From contig NC_066585.1 of assembly GCF_024323335.1 (NCBI RefSeq), forward strand, positions 184,406,294-184,470,293: a DNA stretch of 64,000 nt, read 5' to 3'. The notes beneath the pieces are model-generated. The model did not search any database and was not told the origin of the DNA. It saw nothing but the letters and a program-made list of their open reading frames with translations. Shown in pieces: positions 35,590 through 46,984 of the stretch (its first letter is position 1; every line of letters begins with the position of its first letter). The DNA is from Lathyrus oleraceus. Taxonomy: Eukaryota > Streptophyta > Magnoliopsida > Fabales > Fabaceae. Made by a program: the position numbers and the translations under genes.

Positions 35590-36470
35590 AACGAGATATT
35601 ACCGGTTACTGGGTAATAACCTCAAAGAGGGACATGTTAAAACACCGGTTACTGGGTGAGAGAACAACACGCTCAGGGAGAAAGAATATCTAAGACCGGT
35701 ATAAGGGTGAGAGATATCAATCATCCGAAGCATCTGAGGAGGACCCAAAAAAGCACATCTCGACACAGGAAAATATGACTCCACAAGGGAAAAAAGTCAT
35801 AATAGGGAGCAGAAAGAAGGAACACCATGGATACCGGTTACTGGGCATATAATAGGCGACCAACCAGGCGTGAATTGGGAACATATCCAAGACACTCATC
35901 ATCCGAAAGGAGGGCTGAAATAGCAAACTCGACTTACAGGATGGACATTCGATTCCACGAGGAAATACGAATCTTACTCGATTGAGGAAGAAAAAGACTT
36001 CAACTGAAGAGCGCATGAGAGTATTATCTATTACCGTCATAACGTAGATAACATACTCGCATGGAAGATTATCCACAACCTGTTACTGGGTTAATGAAGG
36101 ATAAATCGACCGAAAAGAAAGGACATAGGGATACCGGTTACTGGGTATAAAATGATGACCAATCAGGATGGAGAAACAATCATTACCAAACAAGGGTAAA
36201 TGAAAGATGAATCGCAAGGGAGAAACTGCCTGACAAAAGCAATTATCCAAGAGATATATCACCGGTTACTGGGTGGTATACTAAAAAACGAAGGAATATC
36301 AATACCGGTTACTGGGTAAAGATAACCATCAAAGAGAGGATTACATCTACCGGCTACTGGGTAGAAAACCAAGGAAATAGGACTTACAACTACCAGTTAA
36401 TGGGTAGAAGGCCACAAAATCCGCTGGGGAAAAGATGGACAATTACTAGTTACTGAGCAATTGAACAACT
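35590..36470 (-). repeat. ACCGGTTACTGGGT hairpin array, E 3' UTR
   Basis: About eleven copies of a core that folds with the loop GGTTACTG. Spacing is irregular (30-170 bp). Stems vary but stay paired: TATTACC/GGTAATA (35597-35618), CACC/GGTG (35643), AACC/GGTT (36077), ATACC/GGTAT (36131), CTACC/GGTAG (36347 and 36390). Confidence 0.85.
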
Positions 36471-38617
36471 AATCCACAGGGAACTGCAAGGGATAACAAG
36501 AAAGGAGTCAGTCTAGGAATAAACTAGAAAGACACAATTAAACAAGACTTAACCCGATGAGGATATAACTCAGGGGAGTAATTTTATTCCGGTACACAAC
36601 TGGGGAGGAAACCGAAACAATAACCATCCACGAGGACATAACTCAGTGGGGAATAAAGAAGGAAAGATAGACACTTTTTTCCTATGGGGTTGACTCTATA
36701 TGGAGAGATCAAACACAAACATCTGCTTGGGGAAGAACATTTCACCAATAGTAGAAGATAACAAGCAAAGATATATGGCAAAGAATGCAATCATGAATAT
36801 CTGAATGCCATGATTACACATGTATATGCATGATTTGTGTATGATTAATGCTGACAAACAGACATATCTAACACAAACAAGTCCAAGAATCACGAACGGA
36901 CACCCGACACAACATCTCAACAAGAAGGGCAAATCCTACTGGAGAGCTCAATTTGGGAACAACCCGAGTTGGATGAAAATAAATCATCAGGGATATCAAC
37001 CCTTATCCCAGGGATACACTCGCTGAGGATACAAAGAAGTCGCATTCAGGAGTAGCGAAAGAAAAATGATCAAACAGAGAACTCAACCATCTGGTGGGGA
37101 AGATCTTTGGAAGAAGAATAATCACGGGAAGACGTCAACCACAGTCGGGGACAGGCAATAAGATCCTCCAGAGAGGAAACTCTACTGGGGAACTTATCAA
37201 GGAATGATGTGAAACTCCATGGGGAACAACCACCAATCGGATATACATCAATCAAAACACTCCCTTCTAACTGCTGGAGAGGAAACCCTGCTAAGGTGAG
37301 AAATAACACTTTGCTCCACTAGGGAAGGAAATAAACATCTTCAACACCAGCTCTCAATGCTAGAAGAAATCTTCATATCTGAAGGAGATACCAACATCAA
37401 ACTTGGATCAGGCAACCCTATTGGGGACAAGCTGCAAATATTCTCGAAGGAACTACCCTGGCTGAGGAACTCGAAAATGAATCCTTTGTCAACAAGCGAC
37501 ATGCTGGGGATGAAAAAGGAAACAAGCCCTTCATCAATTGCTCTAGGAAACTTCCTGCTGAGAAGACAATTATCTGGAAAGATAGCTCTGCAGGGAGCAC
37601 ATGCCTGCTCCACCGGGGAATTCTACTCATGCTGGGGAAAGACAAACCTCCTCGTGAGTAGAATTGCATATAAACTTTTATCAATATATAAGGGATTTTA
37701 CGTCAGTCCACACAAGGGATGACAACCATATAATTGATAAACACAAATGCTAGTGCCTGATATAGAGGGATGTACGTCTCCAAAAGATCAAGGCAAAAGC
37801 TGGAACAGAAGGGGATCAACCACAGATCAACCATGCGACCAAACACGGATTGCTAAGACTCCGCGGGGGGAACACGCATGTATGCACAAACAAACCATCC
37901 GAAAATGCATTAGATGAACATCTACAAACTATGCTAGGAGAAAGCAATCCAATAAGATAGATCAATCCACTGCCATCAAAGAGAACTTCTCAGACCAGAC
38001 ACTCCAGGAAGCTGATGACGTACTATTATTTCTGCGCTCATTGGGGAGACAACTAGAATAATGATGAAGAGGACATAAAAATTCCAGAATATGAATAAAT
38101 GTCTTTCCTTTTGATAATCATACTATCCTTGGGAAAGCACTGAGGACGTTCCACTTATCCTTTCAGCCATCGTGAATGTTCATTTTGTTTAAAACAGTTT
38201 ATACAAACTTTATTTGTTTAAAACAATGATATTCATCAATTAAAAAACATGTAAACATTTGTTAAACAAAAACAAATACGAGTGCAAAGAATTGGATAAA
38301 GGCTCAAATTTATTTAATAGAATGGTAGTCCGCAAATGGCGAGACTCCATGGATCTTTACAAATTTGAAATTGGTGATATACATGGAAAAAGGGCTACAC
38401 TGAACATAATGACCATTTCTCCACTAACTCTGAATCCACTGTATTTGAAGCTTCAGTTGACGATGACTGAGCGAGAATCTTTGACAGACAAATGTTGTAG
38501 AACAAAGTCTTGTCAGGATGTAGTTACTTGCCAAATCCCTAATTTTTGCCTATATTGCCCCAGGGTGAGGTACTCAATCTAGCGGGATATATTTATTCAT
38601 TTTTTTTCATTTCTCTA

Positions 38618-38706
38618 ACTTTTGCCTGGACCGCCCTTTCGGGTTTTCAATCCACCGAGACGCTCATTTTTGCCTAAGCCGCCTTTTCGGGTTTTCAACT
38701 TAGCGA
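38618..38706 (-). other. Double stem-loop of E
   Basis: Unit 1 (38674-38703): sense CTAAGTTG pairs with CGGCTTAG around loop AAAACCCGAAAAGG, then GGCAAAAATGAG. Unit 2 (38627-38654): TGGATTG pairs with CGGTCCA around loop AAAACCCGAAAGGG, then GGCAAAAGTTAG. It starts just after the integrase stop. Confidence 0.75.
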
Positions 38707-38724
38707 GCCATTCTGTTTTTATTT

Positions 38725-39760
38725 TTAGGCGATGTATTTCTTGAATGCATCTGAATTCACAGGACGAGTGAAATCCTCCCCATCCCTAGTTGTAAGCAAC
38801 AAAGCACCGCCTAAAAAGGCTCTCTTAACAACGTATGGACCTTCATAGTTTGGAGTCCACTTGCCCCTAGAATCGGGCGCGAAAGACAAGACTTTCTTGA
38901 GCACGAGGTCACCTTCTCGGAACACACGAGGCCTGACCTTCTTATCAAAGGCTTTCTTCATCCTCTGTTGATACAACTAACCATGACACATGGCAGTTAA
39001 TCTCTTTTCTTCAGATGGTCATAACGACTCTGAACCTATTCAACCTCAATCAACTTGGCTTCCATCAAGACTCTCATTGATGGGATCTCGATCTCTACGG
39101 GGAGCACAACTTCCATGCCATATACAAGGGAGAAAGGGGTTTCCCCTATTGAAGTGCGAACGGATGTACGATAGCCATGCAAAGCAAACAACAGCATCTC
39201 ATGCCAATCTTTGTAAGTAACAACCATCTTGTGAATAATCTTCTTGATGTTATTGTTAGCAGCTTCAACAACCCCATTCATCTTGGGTCTATAGGGAGAA
39301 GAATTATGATGTGCAATCTTGAACTCGCTACACAACTCTTTCATCATCTTATTGTTCAAGTTAGATCCATTATCAGTAATGATCTTGTTTGGCACACCAT
39401 ATTGGCATATGAGTTGATTCTTGATAAACTTCACAACCACCTGCCTGGTCACATTCGCATACGATGCCGCTTCAACCACTTGGTGAAGTAACCAATGGCT
39501 ACAAGAATAAAACGGTGACCATTCGACGCCTTAGGTTTAATTATGCCAATCATGTCAATTCCCCACATGGAGAAAGGCCATGGTGAGGAAGTAACATTTA
39601 GAAGTGTCGGGGGAACATGAATCTTATCTGCATAAATCTGACACTTGTGGCATTTCTTCACATACTTACAGCAGTCAGGCTCCATTGTCATCCAATAGTA
39701 GCCTGCTCTCAACATCTTCTTTGCCATAGCATGCCTATTGGAATGAGTACCAAATTAACC
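38725..39760 (-). pseudogene. pol: E integrase
   Basis: Inserts the cDNA into the host chromosome. In sense order: an N-terminal HHCC zinc part ending CHKCQIYAD near 39630, the core with WGIDMIG (first Asp, about 39555), ITDNGSN (second Asp, about 39365) and MNGVVEAANNN (Glu, about 39265). Exactly 35 residues lie between second Asp and Glu, as in DD35E enzymes. The C-terminal part (38976-38725) contains GKWTPNYEGPYVVKRAF. Breaks: frameshift near 39480, a stop near 39757 before the zinc part and one near 38980. Confidence 0.92.
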
Positions 39761-40426
39761 CTCATGGACTTCAGTCATCAACAGGTCTGCTTCGTGTTTA
39801 TCCACGCATTTGAGCAGAACCATGTCAAAATTCCTCTTGTATAACACATCACCATTAAGGTAGAAACTACCAGATAATCTCCTCAAAGTCTTCATATCTT
39901 TAACAGATGCCCCAGACGGGTAAGTCTGACTTTGGAGAAAACATTTGATATCATAATACCACGGCTTATCATCTTTCACTTCTTCAACTGCAAACACATG
40001 AGCCGGTCTATCCAAGCGCATCACAGTAATATTTGGGACTTCATTTCAATACTTTACTACAATCATTGAAGCAAGCGTAGCGAGAGCATCCGCCATCCGA
40101 TTCTCATCTCGAGGAATATGATGGAAGTCAACCTTAGTAAAGAAAGTTGAAATCCTCCTCGCATAATCTCTATATGGGATGAGGCCAGGCTAATTCGTCT
40201 CCCATTCACCCTTAATCTGATTAACAACAAGGGCCAAATCGCCATAAACATCAAGGTGTTTGATCCTAAGATCAATACATTCTTCCAAACCCATAATACA
40301 AGCCTCATACTCCACCATATTATTCGTGCATTTGAAAGTTAGCCTTGTTGTAAAAGGAAAATGTGTGCCTTGAGTTGTAATAATCACTACCCCAATACCA
40401 TTTCCATACTGATTGACAGCGCCATC
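39761..40426 (-). pseudogene. pol: E RNase H, main part, and linker to integrase
   Basis: RNase H of the Ty3/gypsy pol. Here are GAVNQYGNGIGVV, TNNMVEYEACIMG (catalytic Glu), VYGDLALVV (Asp) and, near 40075-40112, RDENRMADALATLA (last Asp). The first Asp (FDG) lies on the other side of element C at 55571-55580. Stops near 40189 and 40050 break the frame. The linker to integrase (40024-39755) is readable. All four acidic residues survive, split over 15 kb. Confidence 0.9.
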
Positions 40427-43400
40427 TGTCATACCCCAATTTTGTCCGGGCATATTTAAATTTTCACAGAATTGATTTCATTTTTAATTTAGCAACATAT
40501 GCATAGCATGACATACAATTGCATCATGAATAACACCTAAAATGTCAGTCAGAATGAATTTATTTGAGAATACAGACAAATCGGTTGAATCGTTAAAATT
40601 TGAGGAAAGATTGTATTTTTTAATTAGTATATTCTGTCCTGACAATTTTAGTGTGACCGGTTCAATTTTCCGAACAAATTTGCACTCGGTTTTCATTTTT
40701 AATGGGTCAATATTTTTGGTTAGATATTTAATAATTAGAATGTGTTTAAATTAAATATTAATTAGCTTTGTTTTTATGATTTGTTATTTAATAATTATGA
40801 AAATATATATTTTTAGACATTGGATCCTCCTTAAAAAAAATGATAATAATCAGTATGGAACAAATTTGTTGGATAGTTTGGACAGTTGTAATAGATTCCT
40901 CATATCACTCCACTCACAATCCATTCAAAATCACCCACGCCACTCTCTCATATCCCTCACCGCGTGCTTCTCAGCAAAAAACTATCTCACACTCAGCAAA
41001 AAGACAAAAACTCACAAATCCTTTTTTAATCTCTCTGAATCTCTTTCATTTTCCTACACACTCTCTCACGCCTACCTTACTCTATATCTCTCTGAAAATC
41101 TAAAAGAAATCTCTCTCTTCACTCTCACCAAAAACCCAACGAAACCTCTTTAACCTTTCAATAACAGACACCATTCATCCTCCAGCATCCGCCGGTAACC
41201 GCTTCGTCTTCCCTCATCGCTTTTCTGTTACCACCTAAACGCGACCTCCATCCCCATCGACTAACCCAAATCTACCACAGATCCACCCACCTTCGAATCG
41301 CCTTCGCCGCAACCCCTCAACAGTAGCAACCTTCAACCCCTAAACCCCCCGCTCACATTCATCGTCTCTCAAACCATTACCAAACGCGACCCAAAATCGC
41401 CGACAACCACTGTTAAACCACATCTAATCTGCTCAAAACAACCGTCACCGACGGATTCACCACCGTCAAATCACCTCACGACCCGCACCTCATAAAACCT
41501 TCCGCCGTTCACCTCCCTCAAAGCCGCCGTGAAACCCATATTCAAACCAGATCCATCGACCCCCTTTCACGATCTATCACCCTCAATCTTCATCAGCACC
41601 TTCAAACACGGCTCACACCTCGATGAAACGTGGATTCGAAAGCACTATGCCGTACCAGCTCATCTTCGCTTCCAACAAGCTTGTCAATGTTAGCCGTCAT
41701 AACAGATTGTGAAGTTGTGCACCACGCTCTCTTCTTGTAGCAACAAACAACAACAACGAACTCAAAAACGACGAAGACTCGAAGCGGCGTTCATTCCGAC
41801 ATCACGCATCAGCAACTTGTAGCGGCAAAGGGTCACTTTTCGGTAACAGCTTCAAGTTTCTTCCAATCTATTGCTGTTTTGTGCTGTTGTGTCAATTTCA
41901 TTTTTATTTCATATACAATTTGGATGAAATCGTAGGTTGAAACTAGACTGTTGGTTATGGTTGTGTATTCATGATTATTTCAATTTCGGTCGTGCACGTA
42001 CTGATTTGTGGGTCTGGATTGAATGTCTGCCTGAGTGTGTGTTTAAAGTGTAAGTTTTGTTGAACTTGTGGATTTTGAGTTGTTGTTGTTTTGTTGCTGT
42101 TGGGTATGGTTCTTGAAATATTGAACTCTGTACATAGGCTATCAACTGGGTATGCTGTGGATTATTTTGGTTAAGTTTCGATTAATTACTGATGGTAAAA
42201 CATTGCAATATAATTTGGTTTCTAATAAGTAGTTTTCAGTTTTGTTCCATTATTAACTATTAAGATTGAGTCATTATATGTTCATGTAATAGTCATTAGA
42301 TGGTTAAATAAGCTCGGTTCCTTTTACAGTATTGATAAATATTACTTGTGCTGGATTTTGATGCCGGAGATGTCGGCGTAATGATGTGAGCATTGCAAAT
42401 ATTGAAAAAATGAGATACTAACATCTCATTTCATTTTAAGTTTTATCCACGGATTCGGTAACTCAATACCGTTGTGCCGCCAAAGTTTTAATACATTAAT
42501 TGTATAATTTCACCGTGTTATGAATTCGCGAATGACATCAATTTTATTGTCATTTCGTCTAAACCGGTTTTTGGAGCACATTGTGACCAATTTCATTCAA
42601 TCCATTAAATTAACATTGCTAAGATATTTTCTATCACTTCTAATTAAATTAAGTTGAATTTTGATTAATTAGTTAAATTCGATTAATTAAAATTAATTAA
42701 CTTAATTAGTTTGATCCAATTCCAAACCATCTTTTCATAAATAAATTCAATTTCAATTCATCATCTAACACAAACCAATTTCAAAAAGAACAATCATACA
42801 ATTCTCGATTTAAATATCGAGCCCATTTTAAAAACACCCTTGTAAGTCGATTGCTCTTCGCATCGCCATCAACCTCACATAGCTTACTCTTGGGCTTCCT
42901 TACAATGAAACCTACTTGGTTATTGATTAATCGAGTAGATGAAATAATACACTAAGTGAAACTCATTTCCTTCATAAACACAAATCATTTTTCTAAATCA
43001 TTCAATTTCAAAAGGATTTTCTCTCTTAAACATAAACTTGGGATGAAAAGGAGATAGGAAGCTTACGCTTCACTATTTCTCAATTACTCGAATAATTGGC
43101 GTACGCCATATTGCGCGAGTTCTTGTCACCCGATTAAACCCAAATCACACAATTTCAAATCACTTTTCAAAATCAAATATAATAACATGAATTCAAACCT
43201 TTTTCCAAACCACTCAACTTCAAAAGGATTTTTCTCTTTTAATAACAAACCTTTGAATGAAAAGGAGAATAGTGAGCATCCGCTTCATTATCTCTCGATT
43301 ATTCGAATAATTGGCGTACGCCATATTGCTCGGATCTTCGTCATTCAATTTAAACCTTAATCATATACATTCAAATCACATTTTCTAAATCAACTACAAA

Positions 43401-44771
43401 TCCTACAAACATTTAATTCTAATTTTCAGATGAAAAGAGGATAGGAGGTGTACGCCTCACTATCTTTCGATCATTCGAATAATTGGCGTACGCCACATTA
43501 CTCGAATCTTCGTCATCAATTTAAAACCACCATCGTATAATCTCAAATCACCTTTTATATCAAACACCATTTCAAACAAACTTTACAACTTAAACTTCAA
43601 TAGAGAATGGGAGGCATACGTCTCACCATTCCTTGATTATTTGAATAATTGGCGTACGCCACATTGCTCAAATCATCTTTCGACCAAACCTACCAATTCA
43701 AAATTCAAACCATTTTCACAAATCAAATACAAACATCTAAACATATCTTTTACAATTTAAACTTCGGATGATAAAAGATGGGAGGCGTACGCCTCATCAT
43801 CTCTCGATTATTTGAATAATTGGCGTACGCCATATTGCACAAATTATCGACTTCCGACTAAAACACGCTAAATAAACTTGGATAAGGGAATAAGTGGTGT
43901 ACGCCTCATTATTCCTTGAATAAGCAAGTAGGGGGCGTACGCCTCACTACCGTGCATATTCAACATCCGCAAACAAACTTCCGATAAAAATTCGAACGAA
44001 AAAGGAGTGGAAGGCGGTCGCCTTATTATTCCTCGAAAGAATTAGACGATTGGTGAACACCACATTGCTTAATCTCTCGTCGTTCTTCCAAAAACATCTC
44101 CAACATTAAATCTAATTTCTCGCCCCCGAGCGATCGAAACCAATCAAAACATTTGACACATCAATTCAACTTGTCACCCCCGCGTGACCAAAACCCTTTC
44201 AAAAAGGACACTGTCAATCCTTTCTAATGCGCATAACAAACCAGTGCTTAAGCCTCCGCCGAGAGTAGACAAGCCAGCGTTTAGCCTTTAGAACGCCGAC
44301 CTACACAGTCGTTCATCAAACAAAACACACCAAAACCGTAGTTCCCCGAACTACGAATGCTCTGATTTCCTTATTGCACCATAAGGATACGTAGGCAGGA
44401 GATTGCTGTATCTTCGCGAGCACACTAATAAAAAACCTCCCCTTTTCCCCTTCTAAGGTCTTCATCCATCTCTATTCAATATTTAATTACTCGAAGAAAG
44501 CGAATAACAGTTAACTAACATTCAAATAGCAAATTAGACTAAAAGGTTCCCGTTGAGTACAACGGACGTGAGGGGTGCTAATACCTTCCCCTTGCGTAAT
44601 TGACTCCCGAACCCGAATATGGTTGCGATGACCATTATTCCATTTTTTAAAAGGTTTTATCGATATTTCCCTATTCCTTCATTGGGATAAATAAAGTTCG
44701 GTGGTGACTCTGTTCGAACATAAATTTTGTCCGCGACCATCGCGAGGAATCGTATTTTTCGAGATGCGACA
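40427..44771 (+). mobile_element. 5' LTR of element C
   Basis: Begins TGTCATACCCCAATTTTGTCC and ends TTTCGAGATGCGACA. Contains a CT-rich stretch with a possible TATA at 41083 (CTCTATATCTCTCTG, weak), a GC-richer segment (41160-41840), the palindrome units (43058-44062) and the terminal motif (44347-44397). Open frames at 40840-41153 occur in the same form in the other LTR and resemble nothing known. Confidence 0.95.
43058..44062 (+). repeat. Palindrome-rich repeat units in element C 5' LTR
   Basis: About seven units of 80-200 bp. Each has a first hairpin of GAGGCGTACGCCTC type and a second of TGGCGTACGCCA type, several with ATTATTCGAATAAT between them. Variants keep pairing: GAAGC/GCTTC (43058), AAGGCG/CGCCTT (44011), TGGTG/CACCA (44051). 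Confidence 0.85.
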
Positions 44772-44773
44772 GA

Positions 44774-44791
44774 TGGCGACTCTGCTGGGGA
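44774..44791 (+). other. Primer-binding site of element C
   Basis: TGGCGACTCTGCTGGGGA, two bases after the LTR. It is the Ogre-type site, complementary to a tRNA-Arg 3' end. Confidence 0.9.
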
Positions 44792-45658
44792 CCCTGCTCC
44801 AAGCAAGAGAGAGTCAAGCCTAATTTAGTTCAAATTGCTATGAATGTTAAAATATTTTTTTCTTCCTTATTACTTCTTTATATCTTGCTGTGTTATTTAT
44901 GCAATATGATTTATCCTGCTATTACATTGGGTGATCTATGGTGTTTGACACATGTTGTGAGATAAGCTCCGTACCCGAGCTTTGAGAAGAACTTAGAACT
45001 CGGAGTTGTGTAGTATTGAACCGAGGGGTGTACACCTCATTGGGACAATACGAGAACTCCACCTAGAGTAGATCTGTTCTGAATTTCCATCATAATATGG
45101 CTAGCCCATCATTGCAAGGAAACGATGAACATGGTCCATGACTCTGGGAACTTCATCTTAAACTGAAGTCCGTCTTCATGATTGGCGATCGTGTAGTATT
45201 GAACCGAAGGGTCTACACCCTGTTCGAACAATACGAGGATCCCACTCAGAGTAGACTGATTCAGAATTTCCATTTCAATGTGGCTAGCCCATTATTGCGA
45301 TGGAAGACTGAACTTGGTCCATGACTCTAAGTTCTTATCTTGGAAACAAACAACCTTAGGAGCCATCCTTTGTGTGTAGGGTAGAGAACATAGAACCTCC
45401 GTATAGGGTGTACCATATGATACTCATGATATCCTGGATCCTAATTATACCTACATTACATTTTCTTTGCATACAAATATAAAATTTCATGCATTCGCAT
45501 TTCATCAACATGGATTGCATATCATTTTCCAATACAAAAAAACTCATCCCGTCCTTTTTCCAATTACCAGCAGGCTGATTTCCTGACACTCGTACTGAAC
45601 CTTTAAGAGCTACTAAAAGACAAGGGAGCACTGAGAACATAATCAAGTTGAGTTGAAA
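44792..45658 (+). other. Element C 5' leader with duplicated stem-loop unit
   Basis: Two units (about 45013-45165 and 45190-45340). Each reads GTATTGAACC, a hairpin, then CAATACGAG, so that GTATTG and CAATAC close a longer stem. Inner hairpins are GAGGGGTGTACACCTC (first unit, palindromic GGTGTACACC) and AGGGT-CTAC-ACCCT (second). Both units go on with AGAGTAGA and GGTCCATGACTCT. No coding potential. Confidence 0.7.
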
Positions 45659-46984
45659 ATGGATATGAACAACATGAAAGGAAAGGTAGACCAGATGTTG
45701 GAGGCTAGGCTAGCCCAATCAAAGAACAATTTTCAACATGGTGTCACAGAGAATGTTGGTTCCTCATCAGGCTTTACTGTAATTACCAACCAATGTATGA
45801 TCCTCTGTCTGACTATAATCCTCCACAAGTGAATATTCCTACTCAATCCCAGTTGATGTCATTGACCAATCTTGATGTTGAAAGGCTTCATGCCCTTGAG
45901 GAGAGAGTCCGAGCAATGGATGTAAATGACAATTTTAGGCTTGATATGTGCTTAGTACTAGGCCTAATAATCCCCCCGAAATTCAAATTACCCAACTTCG
46001 AGAAGTACAAAGGGGATAACTGTCCAAGGCACCATTTAGTGATGTTCTTTCGAAAAATGGCATCACATACCCACGATGACAAGCTGATGATTCACTGTTT
46101 TCAGGACAGTTTGATTGGAGCATCGTTGAGCTGGTATATGAAATTGAAAAGAAGCCATATTCAGTCATGGGAAGACTTAGCCAATGCTTTTTTGAAGCAG
46201 TATAACTATAACTTGGACATGGCTCCAGACCGAAGGCAGTTACAAAGCTTATCCAAAAAGAGCAACGAATCTTTCAAAGGATACGCGCAACGATGGAGAG
46301 AACTGGCAGCCCAAGTGCAACCACCACTCTTGGATAAGGAATTGGTTGACTTGTTTATGGATACCTTACAAAGTCCTTACTTTGAAAGGATGGTAGGCAA
46401 TGTGTTATCAGACTTCGCCCACTTAGTGACAATTGGAGAACGCATCGAGAGTGCCCTTAAAAGCGGAAGAATCCAAGGCGCCTCGAGCAGCCAAGCTAGT
46501 GAGACAGAATCGCTCAGCAATTCCCAAAAGGAAGAAGAGGATGAAACCAATGCAGTCATAACAAATGTCAGGCAACCAACAACGCCAAGAGCACCATACC
46601 AGCAAACCATGGTCTGCTCCTTACGCAAATCAATGATCTCGTGGTCGAGGATATCAAAATCAGCCTTTGAACCAATCTAGGCCTCGAAACAATCTGGAAA
46701 GAAGGAATGCTCCTCTCGATCCAATTCATATGTCATACAGTCAACTTCTGCCATATCTGATTCAAAGCTCGTTGGTGGATCCCAAGTCTCTCAGGCCATT
46801 GCCAGAACCATACCCACCTGGATATGACCCTGATGTGCAATGTGGATATCATGCCGGGTCAATAGGGCACTCGACTGAAGACTGTAACGCTTTCAAAGCC
46901 AAGGTTCAACAGTTGATTGACAAAAATTACATATCCTTTCCAGACGGACACCTGATGGTGCACGTCAACCTCTCGCCTAAATAA
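45659..46984 (+). pseudogene. gag: Element C Gag
   Basis: ATG at 45659 opens MDMNNMKGKVDQMLEARLA. A frameshift near 45780 leads to the main frame (45793-46680) with the Gag domain: FKLPNFEKYKGDNCPRHHLV, HCFQDSLIGASLSWYM, GYAQRWRELAAQV. A second frameshift near 46660 leads to the C-terminal frame (to 46984) with MSYSQLLPYLI and the knuckle CGYHAGSIGHSTEDC (CHHC). The stop follows NLSPK, with no protease frame after it. Total about 440 codons. Since the insertion is recent and the frame is broken twice, its particle proteins were probably supplied by another element. Confidence 0.92.

Larger units (their letters stand above)
35127..38610 (-). other. E 3' UTR
   Basis: About 3.5 kb of non-coding sequence between integrase and the 3' LTR. 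It holds a hairpin repeat array (35590-36470), a G20 run and, at 36500-37700, many short units with CTGGGGA-like cores. Open frames on both strands in 35264-37722 and 38259-38582 have no recognisable domains and I do not accept them as genes. Confidence 0.75.

Noticed and set aside
37357..37722. Plus-strand frame of 121 codons and antisense frames in the E 3' UTR
   Set aside because: Non-coding 3' UTR with CTGGGGA-like units; frames overlap on both strands without domain content.
40776..41153. Open frames of 87 and 125 codons in the LTR of C, repeated at 51575-51997
   Set aside because: The repetition only reflects LTR identity; the peptide is Ser/Leu/Thr-rich from a CT-rich leader and resembles nothing known.
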